Below are positions 24,982-37,900 of a stretch of DNA of 64,000 nucleotides, piece by piece. The translations under genes were made by a program, and so were the position numbers. The stretch is from Osmia lignaria lignaria (taxonomy: Eukaryota > Arthropoda > Insecta > Hymenoptera > Megachilidae). The stretch is from NCBI RefSeq assembly GCF_051020975.1, contig NW_027478159.1:16322501-16386500 (forward strand), in the 5' to 3' direction. How positions within the stretch are numbered: the first letter of the stretch is position 1; each line of letters begins with the position of its first letter. Under the pieces are notes generated by a model that saw only the letters and a program-made list of their open reading frames with translations, searched no databases and was not told the DNA's origin.

Positions 24982-26269
24982 TTGCAGATTTATCTCAAGG
25001 GAAGGGGCCTGACGGACATATTTCCAGATATTTCTTCTTCTTGTTGTTCTTCTTCTGCACAGCTAAGCTGGAAGTGGCATTTGCAGCTCGCAATAGTGCA
25101 GAGTTATCTCAAAGAAAGGGGCCACGGTGTTTCTGTATCTCTATTATGTTGGTGCGGCTTCGGAACTTTTAAATATCTTGATATATCTCGAGAACTACGC
25201 ATCTGATCAAAAAATATCATAGAACATGAAAAGTAGGAAACTTAATTCTCTACAGAAAAGGTCTCTTAACATTTTGCCATAGCTCTCTTCGTTTCCGAGA
25301 TATTTGCAGATATATCTCAAGGGAAGGGGCCTGACGGACATATTTCGAGATATTTCTTCTTCTTGCTGTTCTTCTTCTGCACAGCTTAGCTGGAAGTGGC
25401 ATTTGCAGCTCGCAATAGTGCAGAGTTATCTCAAAGAAAGGGGCCACGGTGTTTCTGTATCTCTATTATGTTGGTGCGGCTTCGGAACTTTTAAATATCT
25501 TGATATATCTCGAGAACTACGCGTCTGATCAAAAAATATCATAGAACATAAAAAGTAGGATACTTAATTCTCTACAAAAACGGTCTCTTAACATTTTGCC
25601 ATGGCTCGCTTCGTTTCCGAGATATTTGCAGATATATCTCAAGGGAAGGGGCCTGACGGACATATTTCGAGATATTTCTTCTTCTTGTTGTTCTTCTTCT
25701 GCACAGCTAAGCTGGAAGTGGCATTTGCGGCTCGCACTAGTGCACAGTTATCTCAAAGAAAGGGGCCACGGTGTTTCTGTATCTCTATTATGTTGGTGCG
25801 TCTTCGGAACTTTTAAATATCTTGATATATCTCGAGAACTACGCTTCTGATCAAAAAATATCATAGAACGTAAATTGTAGGAAACATTATTCTCTACAAA
25901 AAAGGTCTCTTAACATTTTGCCATAGCTCGCTTCGTTTCCGAGATATTTGCAGATTCATCTCAAGGGAAGGGGTCTGACGGACATATTTCGAGATATTTC
26001 TTCTTCTTGTTGTTCTTCTTCTGCACAGCTAAGCTCGAAGTGGCATTTGCAGCTCGCAATAGTGCAGAGTTATCTCAAAGAAAGAGGCCACGGTGTTTCT
26101 GTACCTCTATTATGTTGGTGCAGCTTCGGAACTTTTAAATATCTTGATATATCTCGAGAACTACGCATCTGATCAAAAAATATCATCGAACATAAAAAGT
26201 AGGAAACTTAATTCTCTACAAAAAAGGTCTCTTAACATTTTGCCATAGCTAGCTTCGTTTCCGAGATAT
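24660..26269. repeat. Five-monomer spacer between 11-monomer units
   Basis: Between the first (21119-24659) and second (26270-29810) 11-monomer units lie five monomers, starting 24660, 24982, 25304, 25626 and 25948. Apart from the chimeric first one they repeat the order found at 19831-21118. Units two and three have no such spacer, so the 11-monomer unit has been copied both with and without it. Confidence 0.75.
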
Positions 26270-29200
26270 TTGCAGATTTATCTCAAGGGAAGGGGCCTGA
26301 CGGACATATTTCCAGATATTTCTTCTTCTTGTTGTTCTTCTTCTGCACAGCTAAGCTGGAAGTGGCATTTGCAGCTCGCAATAGTGCAGAGTTATCTCAA
26401 AGAAAGGGGCCACGGTGTTTCTGTATCTCTATTATGTTGGTGCGGCTTCGGAACTTTTAAATATCTTGATATATCTCGAGAACTACGCATCCGATCAAAA
26501 AATATCATAAAACATAAAAAGTAGGAAACTTAATTCTCTACAAAAAAGGTCTCTTAACATTTTGCCATAGCTCGCTTCGTTTCCGAGATATTTGCAGATT
26601 TATCTCGAGGGAAGGGGCCTGACGGACATATTTCGAGATATTTCTTCTTCTTGTTGTTCTTCTTCTGCACAGCTAAGCTGGAAGTGGCATTTGCAGCTCG
26701 CAATAGTGCAGAGTTATCTCGAAGAAAGGGGCCACGGTGTTTCTGTATCTCTATTATGTTGGTGCGGCTTCGGAACTTTTAGATATCTTGATATATCTCG
26801 AGAACTACGCATCTGATCAAAAAATATCATAGAACATAAAAAGTAGGAAACTTAATTCTCTACAAAAAAGGTCTCTTAACATTTTGCCATAGCTCGCTTC
26901 GTTTCCGAGATATTTGCAGATTTATCTCAAGGGAAGGGGCCTGACGGACATATTTCGAGATATTTCTTCTTCTTGTTGTTCTTCTTCCGCACAGCTAAGC
27001 TGGAAGTGGCATTTGCAGCTCGCAATAGTGCAGAGTTATCTCAAAGAAAGGGGCCACGGTGTTTCTGTATCTCTATTATGTTGGTGCGGCTTTGGAACTT
27101 TTAAATATCTCGATATATCTCGAGAACTACGCATCTGATCGAAAAATATCATAGAACATAAAAAGTAGGAAACTTAATTCTCTACAAAAGAGGTCTCTTA
27201 ACATTTTGCCATAGCTCGCTTCGTTTCCGAGATATTTGCAGATTTATCTCAAGGGAAGGGGCCTGACGGACATATTTCGAGATATTTCTTCTTTTTGTTG
27301 TTCTTCTTCTGCACAGCTAAGCTGGAAGTGGCATTTGCAGCTCGCAATAGTGCAGAGTTATCTCAAAGAAAGGGGCCACGGTGTTTCTGTATCTCTATTA
27401 TGTTGGTGCGGCTTCGGATTTTTTAAATATCTTGATATATCTCGAGAACTACGCATCCGATCAAAAAATATCATAGAGCATAAAAAGTAGGAAACTTAAT
27501 TCTCTACAAAAAAGGTCTCTTAACATTTTGCCATAGCTCGCTTCGTTTCCGAGATATTTGCAGATTTATCTCGAGGGAAGGGGCCTGACGGACATATTTC
27601 GAGATATTTCTTCTTCTTGTTGTTCTTCTTCTGCACAGCTAAGCTGGAAGCGGCATTTGCGGCTCGCACTAGTGCAGGGTTATCTCAAAGAAAGGGTCCA
27701 CGGTGTTTCTGTATCTCTATTATGTTGGTGCGGCTTCGGATCTTTTAAATATCTCGATATATCTCGAAAACTACGCTTCTGATCAAAAAATATCATAGAA
27801 CATAAATTGTAGGAAACATAATTCTCTACAAAAAAGGTCTCTTAACATTTTGCCATAGCTCGTTTCGTTTCCGAGATATTTGCAGATTTATCTCAAGGGA
27901 AGGGGCCTGACGGACATATTTCGAGATATTTCCTCTTCTTGTTGTTCTTCTTCTGCACAGCTAAACTGGAAGTGGCATTTCCAGCTCGCAATAGCGCAGA
28001 GTTATCTCAAAGAAAGGGGCCACGGTGTTTCTGTATCTCTATTATGTTGGTGCGGCTTCGGAACTTTTAAATATCTTGATATATCTCGAGAACTACGCAT
28101 CTGATCAAAAAATATCATAGAACATAAAAGTAGGAAACTTAATTCTCTACAAATAAGGTCTCTTAACATTTTGCCATAGCTCGCTTCGTTTCCGAGATAT
28201 TTGCAGATTTATCTCAAGGGAAGGGGCCTGACGGACATTTTTCGAGATATTTCTTCTTCTTGTTGTTCTTCTTCTGCACAGCTTAGCTGGAAGTGGCATT
28301 TGCAGCTCGCAATAGTGCAGAGTTATCTCAAAGAAAGGGGCCACGGTGTTTCTGTATCTCTATTATGTTGGTGCGGCTTCGGAACTTTTAAATATCTTGA
28401 TATATCTCGAGAACTACGCGTCTGATCAAAAAATATCATAGAACATAAAAAGTAGGAAACTTAATTCTCTACAAAAAAGGTCTCTCAACATTTTGCCATA
28501 GCTCGCTTCGTTTCCGAGATATTTGCAGATTTATCTCAAGGGAAGGGGCCTGACGGACATATTTCGAGATATTTCTTCTTCTTGTTGTTCTTCTTCTGCA
28601 CAGCTAAGCTGGAAGTGGCATTTGCGGCTCGCACTAGGGCAGAGTTATCTCAAAGAAAGGGGCCACGGTGTTTCTGTATCTCTATTATGTTGGTGCGTCT
28701 TCGGAACTTTTAAATATCTTGATATATCTCGAGAACTACGCTTCTGATCAAAAAATATCATAGAACGTAAATTGTAGGAAACATTATTCTCTACAAAAAA
28801 GGTCTCTTAACATTTTGCCATAGCTCGCTTCGTTTCCGAGATATTTGCAGATTCATCTCAAGGGAAGGGGTCTGACGGACATATTTCGAGATATTTCTTC
28901 TTCTTGTTGTTCTTCTTCTGCACAGCTAAGCTCGAAGTGGCATTTGCAGCTCGCAATAGTGCAGAGTTATCTCAAAGAAAGAGGCCACGGTGTTTCTGTA
29001 TCTCTATTATGTTGGTGCGGCTTCGGAACTTTTAAATATCTTGATATACCTCGAGAACTACGCATCTGATCAAAAAATATCATAGAACATAAAAAGTAGG
29101 AAACTTAATTCTCTACAAAAAAGGTCTCTCAACATTTTGCCATAGCTCGCTTCGTTTCCGAGATATTTGCAGATTTATCTCGAGGGAAGGGGCCTGACGG

Positions 29201-29947
29201 ACATATTTCGAGATATTTCTTCTTCTTGTTGTTCTTCTTCTGCACAGCTAAGCTGGAAGTGGCATTTGCAGCTCGCAATAGTGCAGAGTTATCTCGAAGA
29301 AAGGGGCCACGGTGTTTCTGTATCTCTATTATGTTGGTGCGGCTTCGGAACTTTAAAATATCTTTATATATCTCGAGAACTACGCATCTGATTAAAAAAT
29401 ATCATAGAACGTAAAAAGTAGGAAACTTAATTCTCTACAAATAAAGTCGCTTAACATTTTGCCATAGCTCGCTTCGTTTCCGAGATATTTGCAGATTTAT
29501 CTCAAGGGAAGGGGTCTGACGGACATATTTCGAGATATTTCTTCTTCTTGTTGTTCTTCTTCTGCACAGCTAAGCTCGAAGTGGCATTTGCAGCTCGCAA
29601 TAGTGCAGAGTTATCTCAAAGAAAGAGGCCACGGTGTTTCTGTACCTCTATTATGTTGGTGCAGCTTCGGAACTTTTAAATATCTTGATATATCTCGAGA
29701 ACTACGCATCTGATCAAAAAATATCATCGAACATAAAAAGTAGGAAACTTAATTCTCTACAAAAAAGGTCTCTTAACATTTTGCCATAGCTAGCTTCGTT
29801 TCCGAGATATTTGCAGATTTATCTCAAGGGAAGGGGCCTGACGGACATATTTCCAGATATTTCTTCTTCTTGTTGTTCTTCTTCTGCACAGCTAAGCTGG
29901 AAGTGGCATTTGCAGCTCGCAATAGTGCAGAGTTATCTCAAAGAAAG
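24797..29947. repeat. 16-monomer tandem unit, copy B (5151 bp)
   Basis: Direct tandem partner of 19646-24796, with the 321-bp monomer repeated at 27880. Near-perfect agreement over 5 kb implies either very recent duplication or an assembly duplication of the same DNA. The copy runs straight on into a third 11-monomer unit beginning at 29811. Confidence 0.85.
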
Positions 29948-31779
29948 GGGCCACGGTGTTTCTGTATCTCTATTATGTTGGTGCGGCTTCGGAACTTTTA
30001 AATATCTTGATATATCTCGAGAACTACGCATCCGATCAAAAAATATCATAAAACATAAAAAGTAGGAAACTTAATTCTCTACAAAAAAGGTCTCTTAACA
30101 TTTTGCCATAGCTCGCTTCGTTTCCGAGATATTTGCAGATTTATCTCGAGGGAAGGGGCCTGACGGACATATTTCGAGATATTTCTTCTTCTTGTTGTTC
30201 TTCTTCTGCACAGCTAAGCTGGAAGTGGCATTTGCAGCTCGCAATAGTGCAGAGTTATCTCGAAGAAAGGGGCCACGGTGTTTCTGTATCTCTATTATGT
30301 TGGTGCGGCTTCGGAACTTTTAGATATCTTGATATATCTCGAGAACTACGCATCTGATCAAAAAATATCATAGAACATAAAAAGTAGGAAACTTAATTCT
30401 CTACAAAAAAGGTCTCTTAACATTTTGCCATAGCTCGCTTCGTTTCCGAGATATTTGCAGATTTATCTCAAGGGAAGGGGCCTGACGGACATATTTCGAG
30501 ATATTTCTTCTTCTTGTTGTTCTTCTTCCGCACAGCTAAGCTGGAAGTGGCATTTGCAGCTCGCAATAGTGCAGAGTTATCTCAAAGAAAGGGGCCACGG
30601 TGTTTCTGTATCTCTATTATGTTGGTGCGGCTTTGGAACTTTTAAATATCTCGATATATCTCGAGAACTACGCATCTGATCGAAAAATATCATAGAACAT
30701 AAAAAGTAGGAAACTTAATTCTCTACAAAAGAGGTCTCTTAACATTTTGCCATAGCTCGCTTCGTTTCCGAGATATTTGCAGATTTATCTCAAGGGAAGG
30801 GGCCTGACGGACATATTTCGAGATATTTCTTCTTTTTGTTGTTCTTCTTCTGCACAGCTAAGCTGGAAGTGGCATTTGCAGCTCGCAATAGTGCAGAGTT
30901 ATCTCAAAGAAAGGGGCCACGGTGTTTCTGTATCTCTATTATGTTGGTGCGGCTTCGGATTTTTTAAATATCTTGATATATCTCGAGAACTACGCATCCG
31001 ATCAAAAAATATCATAGAGCATAAAAAGTAGGAAACTTAATTCTCTACAAAAAAGGTCTCTTAACATTTTGCCATAGCTCGCTTCGTTTCCGAGATATTT
31101 GCAGATTTATCTCGAGGGAAGGGGCCTGACGGACATATTTCGAGATATTTCTTCTTCTTGTTGTTCTTCTTCTGCACAGCTAAGCTGGAAGCGGCATTTG
31201 CGGCTCGCACTAGTGCAGGGTTATCTCAAAGAAAGGGTCCACGGTGTTTCTGTATCTCTATTATGTTGGTGCGGCTTCGGATCTTTTAAATATCTCGATA
31301 TATCTCGAAAACTACGCTTCTGATCAAAAAATATCATAGAACATAAATTGTAGGAAACATAATTCTCTACAAAAAAGGTCTCTTAACATTTTGCCATAGC
31401 TCGTTTCGTTTCCGAGATATTTGCAGATTTATCTCAAGGGAAGGGGCCTGACGGACATATTTCGAGATATTTCCTCTTCTTGTTGTTCTTCTTCTGCACA
31501 GCTAAACTGGAAGTGGCATTTCCAGCTCGCAATAGCGCAGAGTTATCTCAAAGAAAGGGGCCACGGTGTTTCTGTATCTCTATTATGTTGGTGCGGCTTC
31601 GGAACTTTTAAATATCTTGATATATCTCGAGAACTACGCATCTGATCAAAAAATATCATAGAACATAAAAGTAGGAAACTTAATTCTCTACAAATAAGGT
31701 CTCTTAACATTTTGCCATAGCTCGCTTCGTTTCCGAGATATTTGCAGATTTATCTCAAGGGAAGGGGCCTGACGGACAT
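29811..31779. repeat. Third, truncated 11-monomer unit
   Basis: Six monomers (29811, 30133, 30455, 30777, 31099, 31421) repeat those at 26270-28200 and 21119-23049 with a 3541-bp offset from the second unit. The match ends where 28239 has T (CATTTTTCGAG) and 31780 has A. Beyond this the array changes to the domain IV family, so this marks a domain border. Confidence 0.8.
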
Positions 31780-32061
31780 ATTTCGAGATATTTCTTCTTC
31801 TTGTTGTTCTTCTTCTGCACAGCTAAGCTGGAAGTGGCATTTGCGGCTCGCCTAGTGCAGAGTTATCTCAAGAAAGGGGCCACGGTGTTTCTGTATCCCT
31901 ATTATGTTGGTGCGGCTTCGGAACTTTTAAATATCTCGATATATCTCGAAAACTACGCTTCTGATCAAAAAATATCATAGAACATAAATTGTAGGAAACA
32001 TAATTCTCTATAAAAAACGTCTCTTAACATTTTGCCATAGCTCGCTTCGTTTCCGAGATAT
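31742..32061. repeat. Double-deletion monomer type (representative, 320 bp)
   Basis: Two separate 1-bp losses, CGCCTAGTG for CGCACTAGTG and TCTCAAGAAAGG for TCTCAAAGAAAGG, always occur together. Eleven copies: 31742, 33029, 33348, 34635, 37209, 37851, 40425, 41067, 42353, 43639 and 44603, all inside domain IV. Most also have GTATCCCTATT. The losses shift the reading frame and end the open frame seen in other monomers, yet the type has spread freely. Confidence 0.88.
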
Positions 32062-33028
32062 TTGCAGATTCAGCTCAAAGGAACTGGCCTGACGGACATA
32101 TTTCGAGATATTTCTTCTTCTTGTTGTTCTTCCTCTGCACAGCTAAGCTGGAAGTGGCATTTGCAGCTCGCAATAGTGCAGAGTTATCTCAAAGAAAGGG
32201 GCCACGGTGTTTCTGTATCTCTATTATGTTGGTGCGGCTTCGGAACTTTTAAATATCTTGATATATCTCGAGAACTACGCATCTGATCAAAAAAATATCA
32301 TAGAACATAAAAAGTAGGAAACTTAATTCTCTACAATAAAGGTCTCTTAACATTTTGCCATAGCTCGCTTCGTTTCCGAGATATTTGCAGATTTATCTCA
32401 AGGGAAGGGGCCTGACGGACATATTTCGAGATATTTCTTCTTCTTGTTGTTCTTCTTCTGCACAGCTAAGCTGGAAGTGGCATTTGCGGCTCGCACTAGT
32501 GCAGAGTTATCTCAAAGAAAGGGGCCACGGTGTTTCTGTATCTCTATTATGTTGGTGCGGCTTCGGAACTTTTAAATATCTCGATGTATCTCGAAAACTA
32601 CGCTTCTGATCAAAAAATATCATAGAACATAAATTGTAGGAAACATAATTCTCTACAAAAAAGGTCTCTTAACATTTTGCCATAGCTCGCTTCGTTTCCG
32701 AGATATTTGCAGATATATCTCAAGGGAAGGGGCCTGACGGACATATTTCGAGATATTTCTTCTTCTTGTTGTTCTTCTTCTGCACAGCTAAGCTGGAAGT
32801 GGCATTTACAGCTCGCAATAGTGCAGAGTTATCTCAAAGAAAGGGGCCACGGTGTTTCTGTATCTCTATTATGTTGGTGCGGCTTCGGAACTTTTAAATA
32901 TCTTGATATATCTCGAGAACTACGCATCTGATCAAAAAATATCATAGAACATAAAAAGTAGGAACCTTAATTCTCTACAAAAAAGGTCTCTTAACATTTT
33001 GCCATAGCTCGCTTCGTTTCCGAGATAT

Positions 33029-33347
33029 TTGCAGATTTATCTCAAGGGAAGGGGCCTGACGGACATATTTCGAGATATTTCTTCTTCTTGTTGTTCTTCT
33101 TCTGCACAGCTAAGCTGGAAGTGGCATTTGCGGCTCGCCTAGTGCAGAGTTATCTCAAGAAAGGGGCCACGGTGTTTCTGTATCCCTATTATGTTGGTGC
33201 GGCTTCGGAACTTTTAAATATCTTGATATATCTCGAGAACTACGCATCTGATCAAAAAATATCATAGAACATAAAAGTAGGAAACTTAATTCTCTACAAA
33301 TAAGGTCTCTTAACATTTTGCCATAGCTCGCTTCGTTTCCGAGATAT
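33029..33347. repeat. Chimeric 319-bp monomer at the 1606-bp duplication junction
   Basis: The left part has the double-deletion marks (GGCTCGCCTAGTGC, ATCTCAAGAAAGG, GTATCCCTATT). The right part switches to class A as in 31421, with TCTTGATATATCTCGAGAAC, ACATAAAAGTAGG (one A lost) and CTACAAATAAGG. The switch lies between 33186 and 33223. It joins the end of one 5-monomer copy to sequence that normally precedes the first, as expected for unequal exchange. Confidence 0.85.
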
Positions 33348-34954
33348 TTGCAGATTTATCTCAAGGGAAGGGGCCTGACGGACATATTTCGAGATATTTC
33401 TTCTTCTTGTTGTTCTTCTTCTGCACAGCTAAGCTGGAAGTGGCATTTGCGGCTCGCCTAGTGCAGAGTTATCTCAAGAAAGGGGCCACGGTGTTTCTGT
33501 ATCCCTATTATGTTGGTGCGGCTTCGGAACTTTTAAATATCTCGATATATCTCGAAAACTACGCTTCTGATCAAAAAATATCATAGAACATAAATTGTAG
33601 GAAACATAATTCTCTATAAAAAACGTCTCTTAACATTTTGCCATAGCTCGCTTCGTTTCCGAGATATTTGCAGATTCAGCTCAAAGGAACTGGCCTGACG
33701 GACATATTTCGAGATATTTCTTCTTCTTGTTGTTCTTCCTCTGCACAGCTAAGCTGGAAGTGGCATTTGCAGCTCGCAATAGTGCAGAGTTATCTCAAAG
33801 AAAGGGGCCACGGTGTTTCTGTATCTCTATTATGTTGGTGCGGCTTCGGAACTTTTAAATATCTTGATATATCTCGAGAACTACGCATCTGATCAAAAAA
33901 ATATCATAGAACATAAAAAGTAGGAAACTTAATTCTCTACAATAAAGGTCTCTTAACATTTTGCCATAGCTCGCTTCGTTTCCGAGATATTTGCAGATTT
34001 ATCTCAAGGGAAGGGGCCTGACGGACATATTTCGAGATATTTCTTCTTCTTGTTGTTCTTCTTCTGCACAGCTAAGCTGGAAGTGGCATTTGCGGCTCGC
34101 ACTAGTGCAGAGTTATCTCAAAGAAAGGGGCCACGGTGTTTCTGTATCTCTATTATGTTGGTGCGGCTTCGGAACTTTTAAATATCTCGATGTATCTCGA
34201 AAACTACGCTTCTGATCAAAAAATATCATAGAACATAAATTGTAGGAAACATAATTCTCTACAAAAAAGGTCTCTTAACATTTTGCCATAGCTCGCTTCG
34301 TTTCCGAGATATTTGCAGATATATCTCAAGGGAAGGGGCCTGACGGACATATTTCGAGATATTTCTTCTTCTTGTTGTTCTTCTTCTGCACAGCTAAGCT
34401 GGAAGTGGCATTTACAGCTCGCAATAGTGCAGAGTTATCTCAAAGAAAGGGGCCACGGTGTTTCTGTATCTCTATTATGTTGGTGCGGCTTCGGAACTTT
34501 TAAATATCTTGATATATCTCGAGAACTACGCATCTGATCAAAAAATATCATAGAACATAAAAAGTAGGAACCTTAATTCTCTACAAAAAAGGTCTCTTAA
34601 CATTTTGCCATAGCTCGCTTCGTTTCCGAGATATTTGCAGATTTATCTCAAGGGAAGGGGCCTGACGGACATATTTCGAGATATTTCTTCTTCTTGTTGT
34701 TCTTCTTCTGCACAGCTAAGCTGGAAGTGGCATTTGCGGCTCGCCTAGTGCAGAGTTATCTCAAGAAAGGGGCCACGGTGTTTCTGTATCCCTATTATGT
34801 TGGTGCGGCTTCGGAACTTTTAAATATCTCGATATATCTCGAAAACTACGCTTCTGATCAAAAAATATCATAGAACATAAATTGTAGGAAACATAATTCT
34901 CTATAAAAAACGTCTCTTAACATTTTGCCATAGCTCGCTTCGTTTCCGAGATAT
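33348..34954. repeat. 5-monomer unit, copy 2 (1607 bp)
   Basis: Same order as 31742-33347, ending in a normal double-deletion monomer (34635, 320 bp) instead of the chimera. The shared CAAAAAAATATC insertion (7 A) in the Q monomers and CTACAATAAAGG tail show common descent. It leads directly into the 10-monomer unit, which begins with the same kind of Q monomer. Confidence 0.85.
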
Positions 34955-37900
34955 TTGCAGATTCAGCTCAAAGGAACTGGCCTGACGGACATATTTCGAG
35001 ATATTTCTTCTTCTTGTTGTTCTTCCTCTGCACAGCTAAGCTGGAAGTGGCATTTGCAGCTCGCAATAGTGCAGAGTTATCTCAAAGAAAGGGGCCACGG
35101 TGTTTCTGTATCTCTATTATGTTGGTGCGGCTTCGGAACTTTTAAATATCTTGATATATCTCGAGAACTACGCATCTGATCAAAAAATATCATAGAACAT
35201 AAAAAGTAGGAAACTTAATTCTCTACAAAAAAGGTCTCTCAACATTTTGCCATAGCTCGCTTCGTTTCCGAGATATTTGCAGATTTATCTCAAGGGAAGG
35301 GGCCTGACGGACATATTTCGAGATATTTCTTCTTCTTGTTGTTCTTCTTCTGCACAGCTAAGCTGGAAGTGGCATTTGCGGCTCGCACTAGTGCAGAGTT
35401 ATCTCAAAGAAAGGGGCCACGGTGTTTCTGTATCTCTATTATGTTGGTGCGGCTTCGGAACTTATAAATATCTCGATGTATCTCGAAAACTACGCTTCTG
35501 ATCAAAAAATATCATAGAACATAAATTGTAGGAAACATAATTCTCTACAAAAAAGGTCTCTTAACATTTTGCCATAGCTCGCTTCGTTTCCGAGATATTT
35601 GCAGATATATCTCAAGGGAAGGGGCCTGACGGACATATTTCGAGATATTTCTTCTTCTTGTTGTTCTTCTTCTGCACAGCTAAGCTGGAAGTGGCATTTA
35701 CAGCTCGCAATAGTGCAGAGTTATCTCAAAGAAAGGGGCCACGGTGTTTCTGTATCTCTATTATGTTGGTGCGGCTTCGGAACTTTTAAATATATCGATA
35801 TATCTCGGAAACTACGCTTCTGATGAAAAAATATCATAGAACGTAAATTGTAGGAAACATTATTCTCTACAAAAAAGGTCTCTTAACATTTTGCCATAGC
35901 TCGCTTCGTTTCCGAGATATTTGCAGATTTATCTCAAGGGAAGGGTCCTGATGGACATATTTCGAGATATTTCTTCTTCTTGTTGTTCTTCTTCTGCACA
36001 GCTAATTTGGAAGTGGCATTTCCAGCTCGCAATCGTGCAGAGTTATCTCAAAGAAAGGGGCCACGGTGTTTCTGTATCTCTATTATGTTGGTGCGGCTTC
36101 GGAACTTTTAAATATCTTGATATATCTCGAGAACTACGCCTCTGATCGAAAAATATCATAGAACATAAAAAGTAGGAAACTTAATTCTCTACAAAAAAGG
36201 TCTCTTAACATTTTGCCATAGCTCGCTTCGTTTCCGAGAGATTTGCAGATTTATCTCAAGGGAAGGGGCCTGACGGACATATTTCGAGATATTTCTTCTT
36301 CTTGTTGTTCTTCTTCTGCACAGCTGAGCTGGAAGTGGCATTTGCAGCGCGCAATAGTGCAGAGTTATCTCAAATAAAGGGGCCACGGTGTTTCTGTATC
36401 TCTATTATGTTGGTGCGACTTCGGAACTTTTAAATATCTTGATATATCTCGAGAACTACGCATCTGATCTAAAAATATCATACTACATAAAAAGTAGGAA
36501 ACTTAATTCTCTACAAGAAAGGTCTCTAAACATTTTGCCATAGCTCGCTTCGTTTCCGAGATATTTGCAGATTTATCTCAAGGGAAGGGGCCTGACGGAC
36601 GTATTTCGAGATATTTCTTCTTCTTGTTGTTCTTCCTCTGCACAGCTAAGCTGGAAGTGGCATTTGCAGCTCGCAATAGTGCAGAGATATCTCAAAGAGA
36701 GGGGCCACGGTGTTTCTGTATCTCTATTATGTTGGTGCGGCTTCGGAACTTTTAAATATCTTGATATATCTCGAGAACTACGCATCTGATCAAAAAATAT
36801 CATAGAACATAAAAAGTAGGAACCTTAATTCTCTACAAAAAAGGTCTCTTAACATTTTGCCATAGCTCGCTTCGTTTCCGAGATATTTGCAGATTTATCT
36901 CAAGGGAAGGGGCCTGACGGACGTATTTCGAGATATTTCTTCTTCTTGTTGTTCTTCCTCTGCACAGCTAAGCTGGAAGTGGCATTTGCAGCTCGCAATA
37001 GTGCAGAGATATCTCAAAGAGAGGGGCCACGGTGTTTCTGTATCTCTATTATGTTGGTGCGGCTTCGGAACTTTTAAATATCTTGATATATCTCGAGAAC
37101 TACGCATCTGATCAAAAAATATCATAGAACATAAAAAGTAGGAACCTTAATTCTCTACAAAAAAGGTCTCTTAACATTTTGCCATAGCTCGCTTCGTTTC
37201 CGAGATATTTGCAGATTTATCTCAAGGGAAGGGGCCTGACGGACATATTTCGAGATATTTCTTCTTCTTGTTGTTCTTCTTCTGCACAGCTAAGCTGGAA
37301 GTGGCATTTGCGGCTCGCCTAGTGCAGAGTTATCTCAAGAAAGGGGCCACGGTGTTTCTGTATCCCTATTATGTTGGTGCGGCTTCGGAACTTTTAAATA
37401 TCTCGATATATCTCGAAAACTACGCTTCTGATCAAAAAATATCATAGAACATAAATTGTAGGAAACATAATTCTCTACAAAAAAGGTCTCTTAACATTTT
37501 GCCATAGCTCGCTTCGTTTCCGAGATATTTGCAGATATATCTCAAGGGAAGGGGCCTGACGGACATATTTCGAGATATTTCTTCTTCTTGTTGTTCTTCT
37601 TCTGCACAGCTAAGCTGGAAGTGGCATTTACAGCTCGCAATAGTGCAGAGTTATCTCAAAGAAAGGGGCCACGGTGTTTCTGTATCTCTATTATGTTGGT
37701 GCGGCTTCGGAACTTTTAAATATCTTGATATATCTCGAGAACTACGCATCTGATCAAAAAATATCATAGAACATAAAAAGTAGGAACCTTAATTCTCTAC
37801 AAAAAAGGTCTCTTAACATTTTGCCATAGCTCGCTTCGTTTCCGAGATATTTGCAGATTTATCTCAAGGGAAGGGGCCTGACGGACATATTTCGAGATAT

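Larger units (their letters stand above)
18541..31779. repeat. Domain III: recently amplified 4-, 11- and 16-monomer units
   Basis: This domain is built from nested duplications: a 4-monomer step of 1288 bp at its left, a 5151-bp (16-monomer) tandem duplication, and a 3541-bp (11-monomer) unit starting at 21119, 26270 and 29811. The copies show very few differences by eye, including shared oddities such as CTTCTTCCGCACAG, GGCTTTGGAAC, CTACAAAAGAGG, TTCTTTTTGTTG and CGGATTTTTTAAA. No Q-type monomers occur before its right edge. Confidence 0.85.
31742..33347. repeat. 5-monomer unit, copy 1 (1606 bp)
   Basis: Order: double-deletion monomer (31742), Q type with an extra A (32062, 323 bp), class B with CTCGATGTATC (32385), class A with CATTTACAGC (32707), and a chimeric double-deletion monomer (33029, 319 bp). 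Copy 2 has the same order from 33348. The lengths 320+323+322+322+319 add to 1606. Confidence 0.85.

Noticed and set aside
35820..35826. CTGATGA in monomers 35599 and 38815 as a hammerhead ribozyme core
   Set aside because: The usual monomer has CTGATCA here. There is no stem II followed by GAAA at the right place, and the usual CTGACGGA has one base too many for the core.
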